The notes: generated by a model not told the origin, from the letters alone. 9,447 nucleotides of DNA from Candidatus Glassbacteria bacterium RIFCSPLOWO2_12_FULL_58_11 (GCA_001780825.1 MFIX01000006.1:10256-19702), one strand, 5' to 3'. Numbered from the stretch's first letter, positions 1-7,230 are shown. Made by a program: numbers and translations.

Positions 1-558
1 CGGGCAGATGGAATGGCTGAACAGGGCCTCCGAGTTTTTTGATATGTAAGCCTCCATCTGCTCCCAGTAGTTTTGATCATTCCGAATTTTTTTACAGTAA
101 GAGCATATAGGCAGCAGCCCCTGAAGTTTTTTGATATGCGACATCGCATCTTCGAGTTCTTTCACACGATCGGACAGGTCTTTCTGCAATTTCAGAACTC
201 GCTCACCCACCTGCATTCGGGCGTGTAATTCCTCGGTATGGATTGGTTTAGTCAGATAGTCATCGGCTCCGGCCCGGAGGCCCTCGATAATATCCTCCTT
301 GTTCCCTCTGGCTGTCAGCAGGATAATATAAACTGACCGCGTCTGTTTTGTTTCCCGGGCGATACGGCAGATATCCACGCCTTCCATGCCCGGCATCATC
401 CAGTCCAGAATGGCCAGGTCAGGCGCATTTTCCTCCTGCAGCGCCTCCCAGGCTTCATTGCCGCTCGAGGTGCTTTTTATTTCGTAACCCCATTTCCCCA
501 AAAGGAGCTCCAGCACCTTTTTTGATACTGGGTCATCTTCCGCGATTAAGATCTTCAT
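1..558 (-). CDS. Response regulator receiver protein with coiled coil and CxxC tail (partial, C-terminus cut by window edge)
   Basis: The first 186 residues are visible; the C-terminus lies beyond base 1. Residues 1-118 are a complete receiver domain: acidic pair Asp8/Asp9, phosphoacceptor Asp52 in LDWMMPGMEG, the conserved Thr82 in LLTAR and Lys104 in LTKP. Residues about 119-147 are a charged, probably coiled-coil helix. The tail begins LLPICSYCKKIRND (C152, C155) and reaches FSHSICP (H182, C185) at the edge. This tail type is common behind receiver and PAS domains in environmental bacteria; Cys/His spacing suggests metal binding, but I know of no established function. The ATG overlaps the kinase stop as ATGA, with GGAG eight bases upstream, so translation is probably coupled to the kinase. 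No helix-turn-helix, GGDEF or HD-GYP output is visible. It is the likely final phosphate acceptor of the kinase's HPt domain. Confidence 0.96.
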   Translation of the reverse strand, partial: MKILIAEDDPVSKKVLELLLGKWGYEIKSTSSGNEAWEALQEENAPDLAILDWMMPGMEGVDICRIARETKQTRSVYIILLTARGNKEDIIEGLRAGADDYLTKPIHTEELHARMQVGERVLKLQKDLSDRVKELEDAMSHIKKLQGLLPICSYCKKIRNDQNYWEQMEAYISKNSEALFSHSICP

Positions 559-3500
559 CCATCATTCTCCATTAAGGTCTTCAAAGCCGAAAGGAGACGC
601 CCAAGTTCTTTTTCGAGCCTCGTATATGCTTCGTCCGCAAGATTGAGCTTCCCGGCGCGTCCGAGCTCTTCCAGAGTCTGAGCCGCGCCGAAAACTTCAC
701 CGGTCTCAAAGTTTCCGACAGCGCCCTTAAAGGTATGCGCTATTTTCTCCACCTGGGAAGAATTTTTATCATTCACTGCTGCCTTTATTTTTTCCAGGTA
801 ATCCGGCGCGACTCTAAGAAATTCGCCGCAAACTTCCCTGAGCAGTTCCCTGTCACCTTCCATGCGCCGGAGCATAGCCTCGATATCGAGCTCAAGCGTC
901 ATGGATTTTTCTTTTCGCTCGAGTGAAGGTGTCTCGGCCTTTTCCGGGATATGAGCCTCGACAGTCTCAAAAAGCGCTTCCGGCTGAATCGGCTTGGAGA
1001 TATAAGCATCCATTCCGGCAGCCAGGCAACGCTCTTTATCGCCCTTCAAGGCATGCGCGGTCATGGCGATTATCGGCAGATGATTCCCGGTCGTCATTTC
1101 CTGCTTACGAATGATAGCGGTGGCCTCCAAGCCGTCCATCTCAGGCATGTTTACATCCATCAAACACAGATCAAAACTTTTTTCTTTGAGAATTTCAAGC
1201 GCCAGCCTGCCGGTGCCGGCCACTTCCACCCGGTGGCCCCATTTTTCCAATATTCTCAGAGCCAGCTTCTGGTTGACCGGGTTGTCCTCGGCCAGTAGGA
1301 TGTTCAAGCTCCTGCGGCTTTCGCGTATCGAATGGCGGGTGATGAGTTTGTGCTGGTCTTTGGTACTTAAGCCGAGGGTCACCAGAATAGTATCCAGGAG
1401 GTCCGATTGCCGGACCGGTTTAAGGAGATAGGCGTTTATACCGGCTTTCTTGCAGAGCTCGCCGTCCCCCCTCTCGCCTGACGATGAAAGCATTATTATG
1501 GGGACGGCGCCGCATTTTTCAAGGCCTCTTATTTGCCCGGCCAGGGTAAATCCGTCCATATCCGGCATGGCGGCGTCGAGAAGGATAAGGTCATATTTTT
1601 GATCTGGAGTTAAAGCGCCGCGTAAACAGGACAGCGCCGAGACCCCGCCATCCGCTAATGTCACCCGCAGGCCCCAGGTATCAAGCATGTCTCTGAAGAT
1701 AATCCGGTTGGTCTCGTTATCATCCACTACCAGTGTATTCAGGTTACGCAGTTGGTTTAAATTAATTTTCACTTCGCTGGCAACAGCCCCTTTACCCGTG
1801 TCGAAGCGTATCGAGAAGTGGAAAGTGCTCCCCTGCCCAACCCGGCTTTCCAAAGAAATTCTTCCTCCCATGAGCTGTACCAGGTGAGAAGAGATCGAGA
1901 GGCCCAGTCCGGTTCCTCCATAGCGGCGGGTCATGGAGCCATCCGCCTGAGTGAAGGCCTGGAAAATATGCTGCTGCTTTTCAGCTGGTATGCCGATTCC
2001 GGTATCGGAGACGGAAAAGTGCAGACTGGCGGCTTCACTCATTTCCCACTCGCTCTCCACAAAGATTGTCACCTGGCCTTTTTCGGTGAACTTGATCGCG
2101 TTGCCGATCAGGTTAATTATTATCTGGCGCAGGCGGCCGGGATCACCTTTCAGCGTATCCGGGACTTCCGGCTTGATCCGGCAGATCAGCTCCAGCCCCT
2201 TTTTGTCCGCCTGGAAGGAAAGTAATTTGATGGATTCATAAAGACAGTCACGGAGGCTGAAATCTATTGATTCCAGCTCCATTTTACCGGCCTCGATCTT
2301 GGAAAAATCCAGGATATCGTTAATAATTTCCAGCAGGCAATAGGCCGATTCCTTGACCGTCACAAGATATTCTTTCTGCTCCGCGGTGACAGCCGTTCCA
2401 AGAACCAGCTCGGTCATTCCGATGATCCCGTTCATCGGCGTGCGGATTTCGTGGCTCATCCGGGCCAGGAATTCGCTTTTCGCCCGGCTGGCCTCCTCCG
2501 CCTGGCGGCGGGCCTGGACCAGCTCGGTGACGTTAACCAAGTTTAAAAGCACTCCATCGTATTTGTTATCCCGGTATATCGGCTGGCACCTCAGCATCAC
2601 TTCCGCGCCTCCGATAGCGCGCTGCAAAACGAAAGGCTTGCTGCCCGTTTCCTGGCGGAACCGCTCAATCTGCGGCAGAAGGTGGGCCTGTATTTCCAGC
2701 GTGTGAAATTCCCCAATTTTCCTGCCGATAATAGCGGACCGGTCCTGGCCCACGAATTTACAAAAATAATCATTCACCTCAATAATCGAGTCTTCCACAT
2801 CGGCGAAAACTACCCCTTCTTCCATACCGGCAATCATGGCGGAAAGCTTGGCATTTTCCTTATTGGCTTTTTCTTCGGCAATTTTGCGTGCGGTTATGTC
2901 CTGAATCATCCCAAAGGAATACTTTAATTTATTATCTGAATCATATACTCCGGTAACTGCGACATCGGCCCAGATCAGATCACCATTCTTTTTGACATAT
3001 CTTTTTTCGATCCTGTAACTTCTTCGCTTTCTCTCGATTAATTCTCGAAACAATACATCACTTTTCCCAATGTCCGCCGGGTATGTCAGATTACTAAACG
3101 ACAGTCCATTCAGTTCGCTTTTCGCGAAGCCCAGCATTTTTTTAAAAGCAGTATTCGTTTGCTGGATTTTCCATTCCGGGTTTGAAATCGCAATTCCCAC
3201 CGGGGCCGAGTCGAAAAGAGTCCTGAAACGTTCTTCGCTTTCCAGCAATGATTCCTCTGCCCTTCTGCGCCGGGTGATATCCCGCACCGAGGCTTGCAAA
3301 AGGATATCACCATTTATATAAAAACGGCTAAGCATCACCTCGGCGGGAAATACAGCGCCATCGATTCTTTGATGGCTCCATTCAAAAAAGTCGCTTCCGG
3401 ACTCGAAGGCTTTGCCGATGTGCTTGTTTGCCGCGGTAAATGAATCCCTGCCATCCGGCTGTACCGGCGGCGATAATTCCGCGGGGTGCTTGGCAAGAAA

Positions 3501-4760
3501 CTGCTCTTTAGATGCGCAGCCGAAGATTTCGAGGGTTCTCTGGTTGCATTCGAGAAAACCCCTTTCATTCAACGTCATGATCGCATCCCGCGAGGAATCG
3601 AAAATGGAACGGTAGCGTTTCTCCGAATTCCGAAGCGATTCATGCAGGCGTATTTCCTCGGTAATGTCCTTAAACAGCATGGTATAACAAGCGCTTCTGG
3701 AGGGTTCTTTTTTCAATAACCGCACCCTGAAAGTCCTGCCTTTCAGCTCTCCATCGCTCAGGCCGGATTCAATTTCGAAAGAAATTTTGAACTGGTCTAT
3801 CGAAAATCTCGATTTTCTGGTGCAAATCCTGATATCATAAAATTCCGCCTCCCCGGCAAATGTATGGAATCCGATGTGCTTACCTTTATCGTAAACGGCA
3901 TTCGCATCTATTGTCTCCAGTAACTTTTCCTGGCCCTTTGCGCTTAAATTTCTGATTCGCCGGGATATTTTTCCGCCGGTCCTTTCCACCGTTATTTCGT
4001 ATTCAGTGTCAGTATCAAGAGACTCTTGAGTATCCTTAATGTTGACGCCTTGTCTTTGAATATTTGATTCCGAATTATTTCTGGAACCGGTGGAAACCGT
4101 GTACCCGAGGAGGTCCGGCATAGATGAATTCCGGGCGGAGGCCCCGTTAAGCACCAGCGACAGGTCCCTTATGTGTTCTTTTACCGAGGATGTTTTTATT
4201 TTATAGACTACTTTGACGTCCTCATCGACCCGGCAAATTTCCTGGTCGTACATAAGGTAGCAATCCAGCTCTTCTTTAATATGCGGCTTGTGGATAATTT
4301 TCACTTTCCCCCCGGCTTCGGTGATTCGCCAGGCGATCCTGCGATGATTTGATACGCCGGTCCAGGTAACCCCAATTTGATCCGAGCGGTTCGGACCACT
4401 GTATTTGAGCTGCCATTTTCTGCCCGCTGAATAATCCAATTCTTTCAGCGCTTTTTCCCTGTCCATGAAATCTTGAAAAAGCTGGAATTTCCCGCTTTCG
4501 AGAAATTCGGAGACGTGCAGTTTCTTTTTTTTCGCGGCAAAAACTTTTTCGGTAATAGCCAGGAAATTATTCGAATAACTCCTGATTCTCCAATCAGCAT
4601 CGAGAATAAGCTCGGGCATTCCGACCACCGCCCGGTATTCTATCAGCCTGCGAGCCAGTCCGAGGCTCTGTTCTCTGAGCCTGGCGCACTCCATCCCGGC
4701 AGCGGCAAGTTTCCTCTGAAGGGTCTGATTAGCTTTCGGTTGACTATCGCGCTTGTCCAT
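555..4760 (-). CDS. Soluble hybrid sensor histidine kinase: PAS, jelly-roll-like segment, 3 PAS, HisKA, HATPase, 2 receivers, HPt
   Basis: This 1401-residue protein has no signal peptide or membrane segment, so it should sense a cytoplasmic signal. Order: N-terminal helix (1-42); divergent PAS-like part (about 43-135); ConA-like segment (about 155-315); a strand ending FKDITEEI (about 340-370); PAS at about 380-497, 507-627 and 638-747, two of them closing with DIT; HisKA with His770 in MSHEIRTPMNG; HATPase with N-box Asn887, DTGIGIP (919-925) and GGTGLGL (948-954); receiver 1 (D1013, D1014, phosphoacceptor D1062, S1092, K1114); receiver 2 (E1158, D1159, D1202, T1234, K1256); HPt (about 1291-1395) with His1342 in AHTFKG. 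All key catalytic residues are present, so it should be an active BarA/ArcB-like phosphorelay kinase in layout. An in-frame TAA lies directly before the ATG, so no start further upstream is possible; AGG sits about eight bases upstream. It is first in an operon with the response regulator, which it overlaps by four bases. The ligand is unknown. Confidence 0.97.
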   Translation of the reverse strand: MDKRDSQPKANQTLQRKLAAAGMECARLREQSLGLARRLIEYRAVVGMPELILDADWRIRSYSNNFLAITEKVFAAKKKKLHVSEFLESGKFQLFQDFMDREKALKELDYSAGRKWQLKYSGPNRSDQIGVTWTGVSNHRRIAWRITEAGGKVKIIHKPHIKEELDCYLMYDQEICRVDEDVKVVYKIKTSSVKEHIRDLSLVLNGASARNSSMPDLLGYTVSTGSRNNSESNIQRQGVNIKDTQESLDTDTEYEITVERTGGKISRRIRNLSAKGQEKLLETIDANAVYDKGKHIGFHTFAGEAEFYDIRICTRKSRFSIDQFKISFEIESGLSDGELKGRTFRVRLLKKEPSRSACYTMLFKDITEEIRLHESLRNSEKRYRSIFDSSRDAIMTLNERGFLECNQRTLEIFGCASKEQFLAKHPAELSPPVQPDGRDSFTAANKHIGKAFESGSDFFEWSHQRIDGAVFPAEVMLSRFYINGDILLQASVRDITRRRRAEESLLESEERFRTLFDSAPVGIAISNPEWKIQQTNTAFKKMLGFAKSELNGLSFSNLTYPADIGKSDVLFRELIERKRRSYRIEKRYVKKNGDLIWADVAVTGVYDSDNKLKYSFGMIQDITARKIAEEKANKENAKLSAMIAGMEEGVVFADVEDSIIEVNDYFCKFVGQDRSAIIGRKIGEFHTLEIQAHLLPQIERFRQETGSKPFVLQRAIGGAEVMLRCQPIYRDNKYDGVLLNLVNVTELVQARRQAEEASRAKSEFLARMSHEIRTPMNGIIGMTELVLGTAVTAEQKEYLVTVKESAYCLLEIINDILDFSKIEAGKMELESIDFSLRDCLYESIKLLSFQADKKGLELICRIKPEVPDTLKGDPGRLRQIIINLIGNAIKFTEKGQVTIFVESEWEMSEAASLHFSVSDTGIGIPAEKQQHIFQAFTQADGSMTRRYGGTGLGLSISSHLVQLMGGRISLESRVGQGSTFHFSIRFDTGKGAVASEVKINLNQLRNLNTLVVDDNETNRIIFRDMLDTWGLRVTLADGGVSALSCLRGALTPDQKYDLILLDAAMPDMDGFTLAGQIRGLEKCGAVPIIMLSSSGERGDGELCKKAGINAYLLKPVRQSDLLDTILVTLGLSTKDQHKLITRHSIRESRRSLNILLAEDNPVNQKLALRILEKWGHRVEVAGTGRLALEILKEKSFDLCLMDVNMPEMDGLEATAIIRKQEMTTGNHLPIIAMTAHALKGDKERCLAAGMDAYISKPIQPEALFETVEAHIPEKAETPSLERKEKSMTLELDIEAMLRRMEGDRELLREVCGEFLRVAPDYLEKIKAAVNDKNSSQVEKIAHTFKGAVGNFETGEVFGAAQTLEELGRAGKLNLADEAYTRLEKELGRLLSALKTLMENDG
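3816..4298 (-). other. ConA-like (jelly-roll) segment inside the kinase sensor region
   Basis: This covers kinase residues about 155-315. The stretch alternates strand-like segments in the order typical of lamin-G/DUF1080-type concanavalin A-like folds. It begins with a strand around DVKVVYKIKT, followed by LLGYTVSTGS and a polar N/S-rich turn. Then come TEYEITVERTGGKISRRI (the 'ligand/strand with R.G' motif), GKHIGFHTFAGEAEFYDIRI (the 'G.IGL.T.....FDNI.I' closing pattern) and a charged end. It is followed by a strand ending in FKDITEEI, which resembles the end of a PAS domain. The first PAS-like half (residues about 43-135) lacks a clear end of its own, so the jelly roll may be inserted within one PAS domain. 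The assignment rests on remembered family patterns, not on a search. Confidence 0.5.
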
Positions 4761-4836
4761 TTAGGTAACCTGTAACGGGTTAGTTGGAATTTCTAAAAGC
4801 TGCTCTAGTCAATTAACTTATCTGTACAACTCATCT

Positions 4837-4867
4837 TGCGTGGCGCTGAAGCCGCACCGGCAACCGG
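4837..4867 (+). repeat. Two adjacent small GC-rich hairpins
   Basis: TGCGTGGC (4837-4844) can pair with GCCGCA (4851-4856) around a six-base loop, with two bulged bases. It is followed at once by CCGG-caa-CCGG (4857-4867). The GC content contrasts with the surrounding AT-rich DNA. It lies about 95 bases before the kinase start on the opposite strand, so it could sit in the kinase leader. Function is unknown. Confidence 0.35.
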
Positions 4868-4923
4868 ATGCCCAATATTAGTTCTTATGGCAGGAATGGA
4901 CTGAAAGATTTATTATCTTCGAG

Positions 4924-4952
4924 AGCATTTTTTAAACCATTAATTAAATGCT
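4924..4952. repeat. AT-rich imperfect palindrome
   Basis: AGCATTT (4924-4930) is the exact reverse complement of AAATGCT (4946-4952). TTAA blocks inside the 15-base spacer can extend the pairing. It could be a protein-binding site or an RNA hairpin. It is short enough that chance is a real possibility in AT-rich DNA. Confidence 0.35.
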
Positions 4953-4965
4953 TATCCAGGGAGTT

Positions 4966-4993
4966 ACCGGCCGGCCTGTCACCGGCCTGCCGG
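4966..4993. repeat. GC-rich overlapping direct and inverted repeats
   Basis: ACCGGCC occurs at 4966-4972 and 4981-4987 (15-base period), and CCGGCCTG at 4971-4978 and 4982-4989 (11-base period). GGCCGG (4969-4974) can pair with CCGGCC (4982-4987) over a seven-base loop. The outer CCGG at 4967-4970 and 4990-4993 can pair as well. No T-run follows on either strand, so it does not look like an intrinsic terminator. Confidence 0.4.
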
Positions 4994-5240
4994 AAACTTT
5001 CAACCAGTATTATCCGGACTGCCTTTCAAAGAATTGATTTTTAAAAGAGTCTTAAAAGCAATCTCTCCTTTTTTTATATACTAAATTACGCTAATTGTCC
5101 ATAGAACATTTCTTTATCTTGGTGCAGCAATCGCTAAATCATTTTATCGGTATATGTTCTGGTAGGAAAGTCTTATACTATTCAGGTCATAAAATAGGTT
5201 GCATTTATTGCCTGGTTTTGAAAAAACATAGAAGTCTGAA

Positions 5241-5340
5241 GGAGAATGCAGAATACAGGAGTCAGAAGTCAGAATGAGTTATTAAACAACAAGCCCGGAA
5301 TGTTATTCTCCTGGATTCTGAATTCTTTATTCTGGATTCC
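5241..5340. repeat. CAGAAT/CAGGAG interspersed repeat cluster with inverted arms
   Basis: The left part has CAGAATACAGGAG (5249-5261) followed by two more CAGAA motifs. The right part has CTCCTGGATTCTG (5308-5320), which is its reverse complement with one mismatch, leaving a 46-base spacer. CTGGATTC recurs at 5311-5318 and 5332-5339, and ATTCTG recurs within the right part. The pattern resembles the short CAGAATTC/CAGGAGTC-type interspersed repeats I recall from several environmental bacterial genomes. That comparison is from memory. Confidence 0.5.
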
Positions 5341-5604
5341 CTAATGGAAGTCCAGCAAAAAGATAGAAAAGCTTAATCAAAAAGAGCAATCTATTTTGTG
5401 CTCTCCTTAATACTTTTATAGAAAATGTGTCCTGGATCGACTGACACTACTCACCCCTTGCTTTTTCTTTTCCGGTGACCTTAGCTAACATATTTCTAAC
5501 CTTTGACTAATACTGAGCTAATCGCCCGCACATAAATTCCTAACTTAATTTGTTTCTTTCTCCTCTAATATATCATCCATAGCCCGGCCCCGTGCCAGGC
5601 GGAG

Positions 5605-5619
5605 TTCCAGAACCTGGAA
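5605..5619 (+). promoter_or_regulatory. Hairpin next to the porin ribosome-binding site
   Basis: TTCCAG-AAC-CTGGAA is a perfect six-base-pair palindrome with a three-base loop. It ends two bases before the GAGG Shine-Dalgarno site at 5622-5625, which is five bases from the GTG start at 5631. As RNA it could affect ribosome access; as DNA it could be a repressor site. Confidence 0.4.
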
Positions 5620-5630
5620 GTGAGGTAACC

Positions 5631-6824
5631 GTGGGGAAAAACCTGATCGTACTACTGGCGCTGGCGGCTTTTGCGGGTGGATCGGCACTGAACCTTTTCG
5701 CCCAGGCGGCCAAAGAGGAAGCCAAGCCGGCGGCCAAAAACGCCCTGGATGCCTTTACTCCCGAAGTCGAGGCATTTCTTTATTACAGCCTCGAGGCGAC
5801 CAGCGGGGCGGACAAAGCCAACGCCTTCGATAACTCGCGCACCTATATCGGCGGCAAGTACGCCCTTTCGGACAATTTAACCTTCCGCTACGTCTCGGAT
5901 ATCGGCCACGAGACCGGCGGCGGCAAGTTCGAGGTTTTTGCCAAGTACGCCTACCTGGACTGGAAGCTCAACAACTCGACCCATCTGATCTTCGGCCTGC
6001 AAGGAAGCCGGAACTGGTCGGTGGATGAAAAGGAATGGGGCTACCGCGGCATCCGCAAAACTCCGATGGAATCTTTCGGAGATTACTACGGAGGGGCGAA
6101 CAAGACTTACACTGCGGCCCTGGACAGCCGGATCAGCACAGAGCCGGCGCTGGCGGCGCAATTGACCGAACAGAAAGCAGTCTTTGCCTGGAGCACAAGG
6201 GACAAAATGGGCTCCTCCGCGGACCAGGCCATCACTCTGTCGCTCAAGCCCAATGCCGGCACCTACCTCGATTTCATGGTGCTCAACGGCTCAGGCTACA
6301 AAAAGGCCGAGGATGACAAGTACAAGAATATCCAGGTGCGCGCCGGACGCTACCTGTCCGATAAAGCGGTCCACCTCTCGGGCTATTTCGAAATCGAGCC
6401 GTGGAGCTTTACCAGCGCCGGCGCCAGGAAAAGCTATACCAACGCCCAGTGGGACCTGCTGGCGGCTTTTACCGCCAGGGGCAAGGGCCAGTTTGCAGTG
6501 AACTACAATGGCAAAAGATTCGCTGGGAGCTATGAGGACATTACCGCCGGTTGTTTCTCGGTGTTCGGCAGTTTCAACCTGGGCCGCAAGAATGTGAAAG
6601 GCCTGGCCCGCCTCGATTACTACAAGACCGGTTTTAACACCTCGGCCGGTATGGCGCCGGGCGAGGCAAACCTCAAGACCAATGCCACCCTCTTCATCCT
6701 GGGCGTGGATTTCATGCCGAACAGCCATGTGCATATCATCCCGGATGTGCAGGTGCTCTCCTCCGAGGACTCGGCCGTGAAAACCAGCAACATCCTGTAT
6801 TTGCACGTGCTGGTAAGCTTTTAG
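5631..6824 (+). CDS. Probable outer-membrane beta-barrel porin
   Basis: The product is 397 residues from GTG at 5631. This start is preferred over the in-frame GTG at 5592 because GAGG lies five bases upstream and because the protein then opens with a signal peptide: a lysine, the hydrophobic stretch LIVLLALAAFA, and cleavage near AQA (residues 24-26). Residues about 27-42 are an Ala/Lys/Glu-rich linker. The rest alternates polar and aromatic or hydrophobic residues as amphipathic strands, for example AYLDWKL, LTFRYVSDIG, VRAGRYLSDK, LSGYFEIEPW and FAVNYNGKRF. The last residues, LYLHVLVSF, end in Phe, the usual recognition signal for the BAM insertion machinery. Length and layout fit a single-chain porin of about 14-18 strands. 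The substrate cannot be read from the sequence. It stands alone on its strand between two long gaps. A surface adhesin or a structural barrel is less likely. Confidence 0.78.
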   Translation: MGKNLIVLLALAAFAGGSALNLFAQAAKEEAKPAAKNALDAFTPEVEAFLYYSLEATSGADKANAFDNSRTYIGGKYALSDNLTFRYVSDIGHETGGGKFEVFAKYAYLDWKLNNSTHLIFGLQGSRNWSVDEKEWGYRGIRKTPMESFGDYYGGANKTYTAALDSRISTEPALAAQLTEQKAVFAWSTRDKMGSSADQAITLSLKPNAGTYLDFMVLNGSGYKKAEDDKYKNIQVRAGRYLSDKAVHLSGYFEIEPWSFTSAGARKSYTNAQWDLLAAFTARGKGQFAVNYNGKRFAGSYEDITAGCFSVFGSFNLGRKNVKGLARLDYYKTGFNTSAGMAPGEANLKTNATLFILGVDFMPNSHVHIIPDVQVLSSEDSAVKTSNILYLHVLVSF

Positions 6825-6911
6825 GCTGGAACGCCTGCAGACTGCCATTGCGGAAAAAGTGTGATATAGTGGTTGCCAAAAGTCCTTACGCATTGGATTC
6901 GACCTGGAAAG

Positions 6912-6949
6912 GCCGGGCTGTCCGGAATAGTTATCCCGGCAACATTTTT
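6912..6949 (+). terminator. Candidate intrinsic terminator downstream of the porin
   Basis: GCCGGG (6912-6917) pairs exactly with CCCGGC (6935-6940) over a 17-base loop and is followed within three bases by a short T-run (ATTTTTA). The loop is long, the T-run is short, and the site lies about 90 bases past the porin stop, so it is weak. Confidence 0.3.
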
Positions 6950-7056
6950 AGCCGGAGTGTAGAAATAGCCATCCCGGATCATGGTATCTTACAATGGAAA
7001 TCTGGTGCTTTCCTGGTTTGCATCAAAATGATATTGCTTTCGAGGGAAAACAGGTC

Positions 7057-7084
7057 TTGACTGCCCGCGCAACAGGAGTATTTT
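7057..7084 (+). promoter_or_regulatory. Candidate sigma-70-type promoter for the secreted protein gene
   Basis: TTGACT (7057-7062) and TATTTT (7079-7084) are separated by 16 bases. This fits a -35/-10 pair about 145 bases before the ATG at 7231. The -35 is close to consensus and the -10 is poor. Confidence 0.35.
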
Positions 7085-7132
7085 TGCTAGCCTAGGACCG
7101 GATATCAAGATTCAAAAGTAAATCCAACGGTT

Positions 7133-7160
7133 TCCGGCACGAGTTAAATTTATCCGGCAC
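7133..7160 (+). promoter_or_regulatory. Direct repeat pair, possible regulator site
   Basis: TCCGGCAC occurs at 7133-7140 and again at 7153-7160, exactly 20 bases apart, with an AT-rich spacer. Two helical turns of spacing would put both copies on one face of the DNA. The pair lies between the candidate promoter and the ATG at 7231, where a repressor or leader-binding protein could act. Confidence 0.35.
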
Positions 7161-7230
7161 TTCAGGAACAAAATGTAGTTTTCTCGTGGAAACGAAAACT
7201 TTTCTGCTAATTACCCATGAGGGCGGGAAT

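Larger units (their letters stand above)
4761..5630. other. Long AT-rich intergenic region between divergent genes
   Basis: About 870 bases separate the kinase start from the porin start. Most of it is visibly more AT-rich than the flanking genes and has frequent stops in all frames. A GC-richer island at 4837-4867 and another at 4966-4993 form small hairpins. An AT-rich hairpin lies at 4924-4952, a repeat cluster at 5241-5340 and a small hairpin directly before the porin ribosome-binding site. It must contain promoters for both flanking genes, but I see no convincing paired -35/-10 for either. The longest open frame (5095-5277, 60 codons, TTG start) runs into the repeat cluster and does not look coding. 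Confidence 0.7.
6825..7230 (+). other. Intergenic region between porin and secreted protein gene
   Basis: About 400 bases without a convincing gene. It contains the weak terminator candidate, a promoter-like pair and a direct-repeat pair described separately. A 70-codon frame (6848-7060, TTG start) has no ribosome-binding site and no family character. Confidence 0.6.

Noticed and set aside
4818..4925. Possible SAM-I riboswitch on the plus strand (CTTATC, then TGAAGCC...GGCAACC)
   Set aside because: The conserved GAGGGA and GGCCC elements, the GGTGC-type segment and a clear closing stem are missing, and no methionine or SAM gene follows. The match is probably chance.
5095..5277. 60-codon open frame in the divergent intergenic region
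   Set aside because: It uses a TTG start with no ribosome site, lies in AT-rich DNA, and its end is made of the CAGAAT/CAGGAG repeat words. Nothing resembles a protein family.
6291..6893. 200-codon open frame antisense to the porin gene
   Set aside because: Its composition follows from reading the porin codons backwards; it has no ribosome site or family character.
6848..7060. 70-codon open frame after the porin gene
   Set aside because: It has a TTG start without a Shine-Dalgarno site and overlaps the candidate terminator and promoter. No recognisable motifs.
7084..7096. Overlapping GCTAGC and CCTAGG palindromes
   Set aside because: Each is a six-base palindrome that occurs by chance, with no longer symmetry or associated element.
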